Below are positions 1 through 12,521 of a DNA stretch of 64,000 nucleotides, one piece after another. Below the pieces are notes generated by a model that was not told the DNA's origin, did not search any database, and saw only the letters and a list, made by a program, of their open reading frames with translations. The DNA is from Sphaerolaimus hirsutus (lineage: Eukaryota > Nematoda > Chromadorea > Monhysterida > Sphaerolaimidae), in the NCBI GenBank assembly GCA_964036195.1, contig OZ038453.1:23088352-23152351 (forward strand). Direction: 5' to 3'. Each line of letters begins with the position of its first letter. The first letter of the stretch is position 1. The position numbers and the translations under genes are program-made.

Positions 1-273
1 ATGTCACACACTAGTGAAATCATTTTGGTTTCATTGAAAAACAGCAAGAAAATCGCATTTTCTTCTCAATTGTGTTCATTGATGGACTGGTGCCACTCCC
101 AGACCCTGTAAAATGGCATGTAAAGTGTCAAAAGTCATGTAGAATACTCGTTATTCGTTTACTTTCACATTTTGTTCGTGATTTCACATGGCCAATGTCG
201 CAAATACGCGTGCGCGCGCTAGCGCAGAGGCACTGACAAACCCGCAGCGCCAAAGCAAAAAATAGCTCCAAAC

Positions 274-514
274 TAGTGATGTGAAAAGCGCCAGAAGTTT
301 GGCGCCAAGCGCCACGGCACATTTTGCTCTGGCGCTAGCGCCAAGCGCCAGGCATTTTCTCCCTGGCGCCGGTCAAAATTAGCGCCAAGCGCCAAAAGCG
401 CTTTTCATGAGCATGGCGCCAAGCGCTACAGCAAAATAGCGCCAAAAGCGCCATGGCGCTTTTTGCTTTGGCGCTAGCGCCAGGCGTCAGCGCCATGGCG
501 CTTTTACATCACTA
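274..514. repeat. Fold-back element with GCGCCA array, 8-bp TSD
   Basis: Ends are TAGTGATGTGAAAAGCGCCA and its inverted counterpart TGGCGCTTTTACATCACTA. The flanking duplications CTCCAAAC (266-273) and CTCCGAAC (515-522) match at 7 of 8 bases. The interior is GCGCCA/TGGCGC in both orientations, able to fold on itself. The 8-bp duplication is typical of hAT transposases. No coding capacity. Confidence 0.75.
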
Positions 515-522
515 CTCCGAAC

Positions 523-1872
523 GCTTTTCCGAGACACTGCACCGCGCCCGCAGCCAGCGGCGCGCACAACAAAAAGTGGAGAAACGCCAAGCAATATTAC
601 TAACGTGTCGGGGGCCGTCTCCGGATTTATTCATGCTGCTGCGGCGCGGCAACGAATTCAAATTTTCCGCCATGTTGCACGGGAAAACGAAAAAAAGAAT
701 TGAATACAAGCACGGCACAACGGATGGGGCTTGACAAAAATCAAGGGGAAAAACGAAAATATGTATGTATTGCACTTCTTCGAATGATTTTCGAAAAATG
801 ATTAGAGGAAGTCCCGCAGTGTTAAAAAGAAACCAAAAATCAGACGCATAGAGCCCACACAAATTAGTTGACATCGCAAATTTGTGTCAACTGAATGTCT
901 CCTACATCAAAATAAACAATCTTTAAAAGCACCACGTGTAAGGCGCCGCACACGCTGGATGTCAACTGTTTTGGTGTCAACTCGATTTTAGTTCAATTTA
1001 GGTCGCAGGACGATTTTCAAGTGAATGCACATGGCAAATATATTCCTCTTCGACGTTGCTGCACGTGCACTTGAAAATTGTCCTGCTACCTAAATTGAAC
1101 TAGATCGAGTTGACACCGAAACAGTTGACATCCAGCGTGTGTGGCACCTCACAGAAACAATGAACTCTATCACAAAGAAAATTTGAAATCACATAATAAC
1201 CCCAAATTTAGTTGAATTCAGTTGACACAAATTTTGATGTCAACTAGTGTGTATGGGCCCATAGACACAGTGAATAAGGGCGATGGGAATTTCTTTTTCA
1301 TTAACAGTGACAATGGAAACTTTATATGCTAGTAGTGATGGAAAAGCGCCAGGTGAGAGGGGTGACGCGCCATGGCGCAGCGCCTTTTGGTGCCCTCAAA
1401 TGGCATCAGCAAAAATAGACAAAAAATGCGAGCGAACATAAGTGATATTTTCACGGACCGCATGCTTTACACAGAATATTAGCATAATTTTATGAATAAA
1501 GACACTTGACAAATTTTGGAACAAATTCACTGCAGGGGTCTAGTAGGGGGTACCCCCAAAAACAGTTCCAGCTAAATATCTACAAAACCCAAATATCTAT
1601 CTGGAGCAAATTCTTCAAAATATCACAGCACTATATTCCTGTTTTGTTTTCAGATTCGATATGGTAGATTTCACTGTAAAGTGGGTGGTCTGTGAACTCA
1701 AATGCGCTCAAATCTGATTTACGAGTTTACCTGAATCCGAGTTCACTGGCAGTAAACTAGTGTGCGCAGCGCCAATTGACAGCACGGCCCTGCACTCCTT
1801 GTCAATACCTGCGAATTGTGAGCACATGAAGCCACAGATGGGTGCCATTCAAATGGCCATGTTCTATTCCCA
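523..1872. other. Intergenic DNA without a recognisable gene
   Basis: Apart from the inverted-repeat element at 849-1259 and a GCGCCA-type fragment near 1335-1395, I see only AT-rich unique sequence. Open frames here (for example at 453-734 and 512-874) have no recognisable similarity or splice context. Confidence 0.5.
849..1259. repeat. Inverted-repeat element with nested palindromic element (939-1150)
   Basis: The outer ends AGCCCACACAAATTAGTTGA and TCAACTAGTGTGTATGGGCC are inverted copies. Inside, 939-1150 is a second hairpin: its arms carry GGCGCCGCACACGCTGGATG and CATCCAGCGTGTGTGGCACC and share AGTTCAATTTAGGTCGCAGG-like sequence. The same terminal motif recurs at 33187-33352 and 46346-46570. 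Confidence 0.65.
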
Positions 1873-3279
1873 CTGCGCCAACGGGGGGGGGGCTATTTGA
1901 GCACACCACTTACAATTTAGCGCTTTACTTCAACTTCAAAGTGACCTTGTTAACAAAAATTTGTTTTAGTTACATGTTTACTTTCAAACAAGTTTATAAG
2001 TTATTTACAAGTTCCAGTAAGCCAAAATATCAACTATCGCGGCATTCCATTGAAAACCACTCAAAAGAAATGAAAACCAGGTAATTGTCACAAAACAGCC
2101 GATAAAATTGCTGCGGCTCAATTGAGGTTCAGTCGTTGACACCACTTATCATATTTGCTTGAAAAATTCCCCCGCATGAATTATTCCCCCCTGAAGAAAA
2201 GATTAGAGGAAGAAAAATTCCCCCCTTGCATAATTCTCCATGAAGATATATTTATGTTATGTGTAATTTGAACAAAAATGGGATGTATTTATCGTGTTGT
2301 TTAAAGAATATTTCGTGCCATGAGATAATAGAAACGCGCCTGAAAATTTTGACGAAATAATGATTCCTCCCTTGAAACATTCCCCTTCCTCTAATAGTCC
2401 CCCCTCAAATAGTCCGACTCAAATAGTCCGACGAAAAAATAGTTCCCTAGAGGAATTATTCAAGCAAATATGGTATTTTGCAGCGATTAAAATCAGGAAA
2501 AAAAGACAACAAACGCGCTGGGGGCCGTCTTTCACAGCGCCGGAGGTCGGCCTGGATTTGTTGACGCCGCAGCGGCACGAAGAAAAAAACACCTGCCACG
2601 CCGCACGCAGTTGTGGCTGAGCGAATTAAAATCGAAGGTTTTACATCAAATAAATACACGCACAGAGCAACGAAGGGGGCTAACACAAACATAAATAAGA
2701 ACAGCGAAAATCTGTAGTTACACGTTGCGTTTCCTCAAATGATTCCCCAGAGTTGGTTCATTCGAGATATTTATGATCAAGCAACAGGCGGGAACTACCA
2801 TATTTCTTCTAATAGAAGGGCGCCCTTCTATTTTTTTCTCATGAATCAGCTTTAAATGCATTTGAGATTTGCTTTTTCTACAATGATATTTATTAGTTTT
2901 TAAAGGTTCAGTTGAAAACTAGTTTGCACGACAATTGTGTGGATATGTAACGAACCATATAAAATGCTGTATTTCGGAGGAAACGTAAAGGTATTTACTC
3001 TGTACTTGAGTATACGTATTTATCGAGTAAAAGTAAATACATTTTAACAACTATGTTGTCGACCTCATTTCACCATGGCAATCGCACCTACAGAATAAGG
3101 TGAAGTAGATAGCCTAAACTTTTTAACACGCACTTATATTGGAGACGCCCTTCTATATTTATTATGTAGCACAAAAGTCAAAAAAGTATTCCTTCTATTG
3201 AAGACGCCTTGTATTGGAGCCCAGCCCTTCTATTAGAAGAAATACAGTATTCAAGAAAAACTACACCCTGAAAAAACCT

Positions 3280-4040
3280 TTATATCGATAGATACATATA
3301 TAGCTGGGCGATTGGGGAGTAAACCCCTCCACCCACCCCCCGGGAGCCCCTGAAATCGCTTTGAAATCGGTCCAAAATCATATTCTGCACTGTCATGGAG
3401 CATCCCCCACACAAACCGACCCACAAATTAGGTAATTTGTTTTGATGGGCATGTCCATAACGCTCATAAATGGCATTTCGCGCGAAATCTAGCGCGAAAT
3501 CATCATAAATATTTATCATCATCTAACGTAGAGAGAATCTCAGGTAGCTGGAAGTGATAACGGAGTGTTTGGACAAAAAATTTCGTTGGAGATATGGGGG
3601 ATGGAAGCGCAGGTTTTTAAAGAGTTTTTTATAGAAAACGTTTTATAAATACAGCCATCAAGGACGTAGCGAGGGGAGCGACTCCACTCGTTAAACAGGG
3701 GCGAAATTTCGGCACCCCCCGTCCACCGGGCTCTGTATACAATCCGCCCCCCCCCCCCGCGCTCAAAAATACTGGCCACGTCTAGGATTCAGATGGGATT
3801 TACTTTTCGGGATCAGGATTGGGTCTTCGGGATCTCATTGGACACTAGCCACGTCCCTGATAGCCCAAAAATAGATGTGGAGTATGAAGTAGCATCGTAC
3901 ATAAATATATAGACTTCCATCGAACATTCGTGACTTCAACAGTGTAAGTTGAACCAGGGACATATCCAGGATTTTTGAGCTGGGGGGGGGGGCTGCTTGT
4001 TTACGGAGGCCGGCAAACGGAGTGCTCAACGGCTCAACCC
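3280..4040. repeat. Poly-C/GATA-rich and TCCAGGATTTTTGAGC repeat block
   Basis: Contains GATAGATA and AGCTGG motifs, long G or C runs and the motif CATATCCAGGATTTTTGAGC next to a G tract at about 3960. The same terminal motif belongs to the CAGGG-ended elements inside the TSC1 introns. A duplicate lies at 13920-14725. The open frames here change frame across homopolymers and are not convincing genes. Confidence 0.55.
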
Positions 4041-7000
4041 CCCCCCGCTCTACAAAACTTGTGGACCCAGTTAAATAAGCCAAAACACTAACCATGTGCG
4101 TGCATGCGGAACGGGCGAGAAGTGTCTGCCCGACAAACGGCGGGTTGCAACCGATTTTGGTATCGGGCTGCCGAAATAATAGTGTTGTCATGCGAAACCT
4201 GGAAAAATGGCAGGGCTGTAAGAAACTTTCCCAAATCAGGCACAAAATACGAAAAAATTTGTTGAAATAAAATCGTTGCGATAAGATTTCCCAAGTGCCA
4301 TGTCAAATTTCCGATAAATGCGAAAGAGTCACACGACAAAAGACTCAAAATGGCCCCGCACACACTAGTTTTCACACGAAATTTCGAAAACTCATAAATG
4401 AGCTTTGAACGTGTTTGAGTTTTCCACAAGGAGTCATTTTTAATATCCGTCAACTGTAGTTGACGGCCACCTCATTGTAGAAAACTCAACTGCGTTCTTA
4501 GCTGATTTGTGAAATCTCCAAAATTTTGTGGTAAAGGTAGTGTGCGCAGGCACAATATTCACACGACTCTTGACAAATTTTTGACATTTTACATTCACAT
4601 TACCTACTTACAGAGTGCAGGACTGGCCCCTGGTAAAAGAGGGTTCTATCAAACATGATCTCTAAAGACACAAAAACGCATAAAACAACCTAACGAACAA
4701 ATCTTAAAGTGATTGCGCACTTTCCCTGATTGACTTAAATTAGTGATTGAAACTAAAATTGAGTCACATATTTATCTGCCAAAAAGCATTTGAATTCACT
4801 TCCAACAAAAGTGACAACTGGAAAATAGAGAAATAATTGGCACGGTGCCAATAGCAAAAGGCACGCAAAACATGGGCAATCGATAATACAGTAACCAGCT
4901 GGACTCAGCTGGCCGCGCGCCAACGCTGTGTATGCAGTGTGTACTGCCATACCTAACTCAGCTGGCCGCGCGCCAACGCTTGTTGTGTATATAAACGCAG
5001 TGTGTGTTTTAACGCGCGTAAATAGGGGAAAGCGGACAGCTGTCGCGTGTAAATATATTTAGACACGCACTCCGAGAAGTGTCAACATTCATGCAGATGG
5101 CATGCAAATTGTCAATTGTGTGACAAAGTGTCAAAATAACACTAATAAATTTTTTCTTTTTTTGCTTTAATTGACATTTTACATGACATTTGACACTTGA
5201 CTTTACACATTTCAGGGCTCAAAGTTTTGATCAATATTTAGGTGTATGAAAAAATCAAAGTTGTATGCAGTTTACATAGCATTTGGCAGTGCATTTGGGG
5301 TCAGTAATATGACAGCCATTTTGTACATATGTAACCGTGTGCATGGATAACAAAAGTGAAATTATAGTGAAAGTATTGTGAAAGTGGAATTATAGTGAAA
5401 GTATTTTGTGCATGGATAACAAAAGTCAAGTAAAATGCTGTGTAAAATACAAAATCTTCTTTTATGTTTTACTGGATGTTATGGATTTTACATGACTTTT
5501 GACACATTTTAAATGGTACGTGAGTGGCGCCAGTGTTGATTGGCAACTACACTTGCGGAATTGACCCCTGGAATAGACCCCACCCCAGGGGCCAGTTCCG
5601 CTAAATGAGACGTGAGAAGTGAAATGCCAAAGGCAAAGTAAAAGCTCAAAGGCAAAGTGAAATGGCAAGTGAATTGAAAAGGAAATTGGCAAAAGCGAAG
5701 GGAATTACTTTTTATTTATATATTTTTTACTCCGCTTTTGCCAATTCACTTCTCACTTCTCATTTTGCGGAACTGGCACCTGATCCTGTAAAAACTCGCG
5801 CTTGAATTACACGAATTTGTACGCTAGACTTAAGCACTCAATTCACAGATATGAGAAAAAGTGATTTGATGATAATCCCATGAACTGGAATTCTGGGGGA
5901 CATGTTGATATATCTATTGTGAACACAATAATATACCCGGCGGACAGCAAAGCATGTGCAGAATTTTACCATAATTTACTGAATACAATCCTGTGATAAA
6001 TTTCATAATAAATTATGCCACAGTTAAAACGAAATATTGATGATAAAAAACTGTACAATTTTTGGTTCATTATTCAGATGGGTTATGGTATGTTTCCATA
6101 CTAAGTGTGATGTCCGCCGAGTATAACTATTTCCATAAGCTTCAAAAAAGTGTTTTGCAAATGTAGCATACTAGTGAAATCATTCATAAATGATGCACAT
6201 TCTAAGAAAAACTACACTTGGACCCAGTTTCTTTGAAAAACAGTAAAAATTTTTTTTGCCAATTTGTTTCAATCGCTGCAGTGACTTCAAATGACTTATT
6301 TGTCCGGATTGAACTTTCCAGAGCACTGTAAAATGTCATGTGAAGTATCAAGAGTTAAGTAAAATGCCGCGTAAAATCGAAAATAAATTATGATTAATTG
6401 GATGTTTGGGATTTTACATGTCTTTCGACACATTTTACATTGTACGTGAGTGGCGCCCTTTTCCAACACTACACAGCAGCACTCTGTCATTTTGCATGAG
6501 AAAAATGCAAAATGTCCGACTTGGGGGACGTGGACCCGGCTGCTATTCCAAGTCATTTCGATAGGGTAAAAAAGAGAGTAAAAATGTAACAAAGACAATG
6601 ATCAAGCCAGCGTAAGTATTTTTTGAACTATGGTATGTGGGTATTTGGTGGTATTTGTTGCAAATGTATCACACTATAAAAATAATGCAAAAATGATGCG
6701 ATAAAATTTTGATGAATGTTGGCTGAAACGAATGCCTGATTTTTTTGCTTTGAATATGCTCTGTATACCTTGTAGTGCTTCTGGTGCTGACCTACTTTAG
6801 TTGGGACAAATTGGTGTTTGAATTTGAGTGATAAGACTTTGCAGCAAGTTATATTTTTGAAGAGAGAGTTGAAGTAGCAGTTGTGACATTGTGCCTACAT
6901 ACAGTAAATAGTCTTCACATAAAAGCTTATTGAATACTAGTACACTGCCATTTCCAACATAAAATAAAAAGTTGAGAAACCTATAATACTGTCAATGAGA

Positions 7001-7737
7001 GATTTGACATCAAACAGTAAAAAAAACCATTTTGTGGAAATGTAGCTAGTGCATTGAAAAAATGATGTACTTCCTTCAAAAGCACTTATTGAGTAGCATT
7101 TAGTGTAAACTAAGTGTCAAATGTAAAGTCCATTGCAAAGTCAATTGTCAATTCTCATGCAAAGTGCCAAATGTAAAGTAGAATGAAAGTATTTACCAGT
7201 ATGGGTACTTTTGAAAAAGTTTAGTATGTATAGCAACTGTGATGAGATCGTACATTACTAAAAAAGCTGAAAATAGGAATATTTGTAGGTGAAAATGGGC
7301 AAAAGATATGTAAATTTGTGAATGTTATGTTTTATAAGAAAACACTTTATTTATACATTATTTATGATTCGTTACATACCGTATTTCCTAGAATTATTCC
7401 CCGGGGGTTTATTTTTTCAGAGTGAAAATTTTCAGAGAAAAACGTGAAAAATGTACTCACTTACTCGTATATTTTTTGAAAGTACATGTTTATTGAAAAC
7501 ATGTTTAAAGTGGCATTGAAAGTGACATTTTAACAGACAGAAAGCGACAAACATAGTCACGCTAGTTTTCAACCAAAATGTCAAAAAACTCATAAATCAG
7601 CTTTTAATACATTGGAGTTTTCTAGAATGAGGTCAACCACAGTTGATAGATATCATGAATGACTCACACTAGAAACATCAAATGTGTTCAAAGCTGATTT
7701 TTTAGTTGATTATGGAAGTGGAAGTGGAACAGTGGAA
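4040..7737. other. Repeat-rich intergenic DNA of duplication copy 1
   Basis: Holds a hairpin element at about 4355-4560 (arms CTCATAAATGAGCTTTGAAC with central GTCAACTGTAGTTGACGG). Several TGTAAAATGTCA / TGACATTTTACA inverted pairs follow (4570-4640, 5170-5220, 5500-5780, 6320-6440). The rest is AT-rich sequence with no recognisable coding exon. Confidence 0.5.
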
Positions 7738-8491
7738 GTTATGGATCTGTTCCCAATCGAATGGGAGTTATGGACCGGTTCCCAATTGAATTGTAGTTTT
7801 GGATATGTTCCCAATCGAATTGGAGTTTTGGACCGGTTCCCAATTGAATTGGAGTTATGGACCGGTTCCCAATCGAATTGTAGTTATGGACCGGTTCCCA
7901 ATTGAATTGGAGTTTTGGATCTGTTCCCAATCGAATTGGAGGTTTGGACCGGTTCCCAATCGAATTGGAGTTTTGGACCGGTTCCCAATCGAATTGGAGG
8001 TTTGGATCTGTTCCCAATCGAATTGGAGTTATGGACCGGTTCCCAATCGAATTGGAGTTATGGACCGGTTCCCAATTGAATTGGAGTTTTGGATCTGTTC
8101 CCAATCGAATTGGAGTTTTGGACCGGTTCCCAATCGAATTGGAGTTATGGACCGGTTCCCAATTGAATTGGAGTTTTGGATCTGTTCCCAATCGAATTGG
8201 AGTTATGGACCGGTTCCCAATCGAATTGGAGTTATGGACCGGTTCCCAATTGAATTGGAGTTTTGGATCTGTTCCCAATCGAATTGGAGTTATGGACCGG
8301 TTCCCAATTGAATTGGAGGTTTGGATCTGTTCCCAATCGAATTGGAGTTTTGGACCGGTTCCCAATCGAATTGGAGTTTTGGACCGGTTCCCAATCGAAT
8401 TGGAGTTTTGGACCGGTTCCCAATCGAATTGGAGTTTTGGACCGGTTCCCAATCGAATTGGAGGTTTTGATCAGTCCCAATAGAATTGGAG
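7738..8491. repeat. 29-bp minisatellite, copy 1 (about 26 units)
   Basis: Tandem units of 29 bp built on GGTTCCCAATCGAATTGG followed by AGTTTTGGACC. Variants are ACCGG/ATCTG before TTCCC, TTTTGG/TTATGG and ATCGAA/ATTGAA. Because 29 is not a multiple of 3 and no variant creates frequent stops, all frames of both strands stay open, giving many spurious overlapping frames. Confidence 0.95.
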
Positions 8492-8773
8492 GATTCAACG
8501 TGGAACATATTTATAGAGTGACTACACGGCTATGTACATATTTACAGAAGTGGTTCCATTGAATATTAAAGATTTTCGTTTGCAATTTGTGTGCATTTTC
8601 ATTCGCAGTGCACCTGTATTTTCGTTCGCAGTTTATTGCCTGCGTTTCGATTTCAGTGCGCCTGGGTTTTCGATAGAAATTGCCATTGGCTGTGAATTAT
8701 GTGAAAAGACAACAAGGCACTTCCAGACCTTGTAAATCACACTGTAAAATGTATTGAACCCTGTAAAGTGTAA

Positions 8774-9156
8774 CACAGCAAAAAATAGATCCGTGAAGCG
8801 TGTGGAAGCGGGCTGGATGCGCGTGAAGCGGCGCGCTTCCACACGCTTCCACACGCTTCCACCAACATCACGAGATTCTGGGTGAAGTGTCTTCCACACG
8901 CTTCACCTATCTTCACCGCGCGCTTCACGCGCATCCAAACATGTGGAAGACACTTCACGCCGCTGGCGCTTCCACACGCTTCCCCCGCGTATAAATTTGC
9001 GTGGGAGCGCGATATTAAGAAGCGTGAAGTGCCTTCACGCAGATTTTCGTGAGTGTGTGGAAGCGCTGACATGCTTGGTGAAGCGTTCGGAAAGTGTTGG
9101 CGTGAAGACACTTCCCGACGCTTCACCGCGCATCCACACACCCATTTTTTGCTGTG
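8774..9156. mobile_element. Non-autonomous element with 3-bp TSD (TAA), present only in copy 1
   Basis: Ends are CACAGCAAAAAAT and ATTTTTTGCTGTG, flanked by TAA (8771-8773 and 9157-9159). The duplicate locus at 22600-22602 has a single TAA with identical flanks (AAGTG-TAA-AAGACC), which is a clean empty site. The interior is an array of GAAGCGTGTG and its inverse (TTCCACACGCTTCAC). A 3-bp TAA/TTA duplication suggests a PIF/Harbinger-like transposase; that family assignment is inference. Confidence 0.8.
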
Positions 9157-9291
9157 TAAAAGACCCTGTAAAATGTCATCACCATTGATAAAATGTATTT
9201 ACGTTTACTCAATAATTACATATACTCGAGTACTGAGTAAATACGTTTATGTATACTTTGAAAAAAGTAGCTGTACTCGCTTTTACGTATA

Positions 9292-9560
9292 CCGTATTAC
9301 CTCGAATTATCCCCCCTTGAATTAACCCCCCCCCTCGAAATACCCCCCCCCCCCTAAAATTCGGCTGAGGAAATAATAACCCCCCCCTCGAAATACCCCC
9401 CCCCCTAAATTGAGTGTAGAGAGAACGTACATGACAAATACCGCAGTTTGTGATCTGTACACTGCATAACACACGTTCAAAGTGATGATCAAGTGATGTT
9501 AGGGAAGGGATGTGTATATACAGTTATATATGCCTATAAACACATATACATCTACGTAAT
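9292..9560. repeat. CCGTATTACC-ended poly-C element remnant
   Basis: Begins TACCGTATTACCTCGAATTA followed by C runs (CCCCCCTTGAATTAACCCCC). Matches the left end of the complete elements at 15813-16227 and 18309-18722. A duplicate lies at 22735-22990. Confidence 0.6.
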
Positions 9561-9599
9561 TGTTCGAATTTTTATGTCTGCGTATGGGGAATTTCTTAA

Positions 9600-10960
9600 A
9601 AAAACCACTTTCTGTGTTTTGAGTTTTCTTTAAGATAGAAAGAAACAGCAGTTGAGTAAAATATTTATATTTATTTTTGATGTCTGTTTTTTTTGCACAA
9701 AAGCATTGAAAAACATGTCGTAGAACATTTGCGAGCAAAAGTAGACTTGGCGCCAGCATGTTTGTGAGTGTTTTTTGCAAAACAGAAAGAAATGGTAGTT
9801 GAGTAAAATATTCATATTTATATTTGATGTCTGTTTTTAGCACAAAAGCATTGAAAAACATGTTGTAGAACATTTCCTAGCAGAAGTAGACTTAGCATCA
9901 GCATGTTTGTGAGTATTTTCCTTTAAGACAGAAAGAAACCGCTATCATCTAGAATATTTATATTTGTTTTTATTGTCAGTTTTTTTGCACAAAATCATTG
10001 TAAAACATGTTATTGAACATTTTTGAACAATAGTAGCAGCATTTTTCTGTATTTTGCAATCATTTTGCCATTGTGTGCAAATGTCGCACAATAATTTTGT
10101 TTGGAAGATACTTACACAACTGTTGGCACCAAATCTACTTTTGCTCAGAAATGTTCAATAACATGTTTTTCAATGCTTTTGTGCAAAAAACAACAACAGA
10201 AAACAAAAAGTAGATATAATTATTTTAGTCGGTTTGGTGTTTCTTCCCGACTTAAGGAAAATACACACAAAAAGGCTGGCGCCAAAACTACTTTAGCTTG
10301 GAAATGTTTCATGACATGTTTTTCAATGCTTTTGTGCAAAAAAACAGACATCAAAAATAAATATAAATATTTTAGTCAACTGCCATTTCTTTCCGTCTTG
10401 AAGAAAATACACACAAAAATGCTGGCGCCAAAACTACTTTAACTTGGAAATGTTTTATGACATGTTTTTCAATGCTTTTGTGCAAAAAAACAGACATCAA
10501 AAATAAATATAAATAATTTAAACAACTGCCATTTCTTTCTGTCTTGAAGGAAATACTCACAAACATGCTGGTGCCAAGTCTACTTTTGCTTGGAAATGTT
10601 TTATGACTTTTTTTTCAATGCTTTTATGCAAAAAAAAACAGACAACAAAAAATAGGTAGATAAAAATATATATTTCTTTCAAAGTTTTCAAGAAAACAGT
10701 AACAAAAATGCTGGTGCCAAGGCCACATTTACTTGAAAGTGTTCCAGTATTTTCTTTAAGACATAATAAAACTGCAATCGTCTAGAATTTTTATATTGGT
10801 TTTTGTTGTCTGTTTTTTTTTGCACAAAAGCATTGTAAAACATGTTATGGAACATTTTTGAGCAAAGGTAGCCTTGGTGCCTGCATTCTTCTGTATTTTG
10901 CAAACATTTTGCCGTTGTGTGCAAATGTAGCACCATAATTTTGTTTGCAAAATTCAAAAA
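9600..10960. repeat. Array of units of roughly 150-190 bp that switches orientation
   Basis: Units share TTTGCACAAAAGCATTGAAA, AACATGT and AGCAAAAGTAGACTTGGCGC. From 9600 to about 10060 they lie in one orientation. From about 10110 to 10670 they are inverted (TTTTCAATGCTTTTGTGCAA), and near 10740-10960 they flip back. Only a remnant is found at the matching place in duplication copy 2 (23390-23560). Frames read in it are shadows. Confidence 0.75.
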
Positions 10961-12521
10961 CATTTTCGAGCTTTAGATTTTTTTGCCATCGTTAGTGCTT
11001 GGAATGGCTGGCCGCCCCCAGCCCCAGTGTGTTACTCACCCCAATTGACATTTTACAGGACATTTGACACTTGAATTTACACTTTCAGGGCTCAGCACTG
11101 GCACCAAATTGATGCCACTGCCATTTTACAGGGAATTTTTCATGACTTTTGACACTTTGCATGAATGACATTTGACTATTTACAGGGCTTTTTACAGCAT
11201 CTGGTGGGGGAAATGAAAATGGAAAGTAAATAAAGGTAAATATGTAAATACAAGCGTAAATAAAATACAAAAAAAATACTGATTTTTACGTTTTCTATGC
11301 TACTTAAATACGTTTTCCGTTGATTAAATACTTGATTTTACGTTTTATCTGGGAAAAATAGTATTTTACTCACCTCTTATGCAGTGTAAAAGTAACTAAA
11401 ACTAAAATACCGAAATCTAATATAATATTCAAATAACTAAAGCACCGCACCGCACCGCAACTAAAATACCGAAATCTGTATTTTATTTCAAACGATGAAT
11501 TCAATAAAGCAATACCCTATATAAATATTAATAAAGCTACCTATATATAACTTTTGATTGGATAGGGATATTAAAATAATTTTTGTGCCAAGTTTATTGT
11601 ATTTGTCTAACGTATATGATGTTCAAAAAATCATTTTTTGTGTGTTCAAAAACCGGGTCAAATCGGCATACGGAATTTAGACATCACTAATATGATCACA
11701 AAAATTGGATCTGCAGGTTGTCCTGATTATTTTAAGTGTTGAATGTTCCGAATCGGCCCAGAAATGGCCAAGTTATTAAGCAATGTCAATGTGCAGATCA
11801 TCTGTGCAAAATGACCACCTTTTTTACAGACCCCCCTTATCTCGGAACTGGGGGATTATTTGAGCAAACCAAAATAATTCATCATAGCACAGACCCCAAA
11901 ACCCAATATACTCGAAGGGCATCAAAATCGGCCAATGTACAACATAATGGGACACATGAATGTGCATTTCTATGACATCGCAAAAAATATAAGAAACATA
12001 GTTTACAACCTGATATATTTGAAATATTTATTACATTGAAAAATGAATAAAATGTTATATGAAATGATATAATTTTTCAATGATATTTACAATTTCAGCG
12101 ATGAAAAATGTCTGTATAAATAAATATATGCGTTAGATATATAACCACGATATATATAATAAATATAACCACGTTCTCTCTAGTACTAAACAGCGTCGAA
12201 CCCTGCGACGACTGCAGAAGGCACAATTTTCGTGCACACACTAACACATATATGGGGTGCTGAATTGCACATAAGGCATAGACACCTTTGACCGATTCAG
12301 CACAAAAGCTGCTTTTTTCACTCCTTTGTGTAGTCAGAGGAGGAGCGATTTGCTATCTATATGAACCCCTGCGGGGGTCCAAATCTACCAAACCCCTGCC
12401 CTGAACCATGTTCAAATGCACATTAATACCAACATAAACTCTTTTTTGACATGGCCGCATGTGCACTTGAAAGCTGTCATGCGACCCGTGAACTAAAATC
12501 TGAATTGACATTAAACCAGAA
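10961..12521. other. AT-rich intergenic DNA and end of duplication copy 1
   Basis: Contains TGACATTTTACAGG-type inverted fragments (11045-11200). A half copy of the inverted element found whole at 26338-26905 lies at about 11645-11900 (CCCCCCTTATCTCGGAACTG). The duplicated terminal block is at 12161-12312. No coding exon is recognised. Confidence 0.45.

Larger units (their letters stand above)
1873..12312. repeat. Tandem segmental duplication, copy 1
   Basis: This segment begins GCCAACGGGGGGG...CTATTTGAGCACA and ends at ACCGATTCAGCACAAAAGCTGC. It is repeated in the same order and orientation at 12522-25132. The stretch 2456-3800 is almost base-for-base identical to 13096-14440 (offset 10640). 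The blocks 4040-5490, 6935-8773, 9157-9560 and 12161-12312 also recur, at 18790-20300, 20627-22600, 22602-22990 and 24985-25132. Copy 1 alone has 5490-6935, the 8774-9156 insertion and the expanded array at 9600-10960. I found no gene in it. Confidence 0.85.

Noticed and set aside
2360..2692. Frames duplicated at 2456-2692 and 13096-13332 that look conserved
   Set aside because: Their conservation is explained by the recent segmental duplication, not by selection on protein.
7738..8491. CRISPR array
   Set aside because: Direct 29-bp units have no unique spacers between them, and the DNA is eukaryotic.
7684..8562. Long overlapping open frames on both strands of the 29-bp array (up to 237 codons)
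   Set aside because: They are translations of a tandem repeat whose length is not a multiple of 3. All frames are open together and no frame is favoured.
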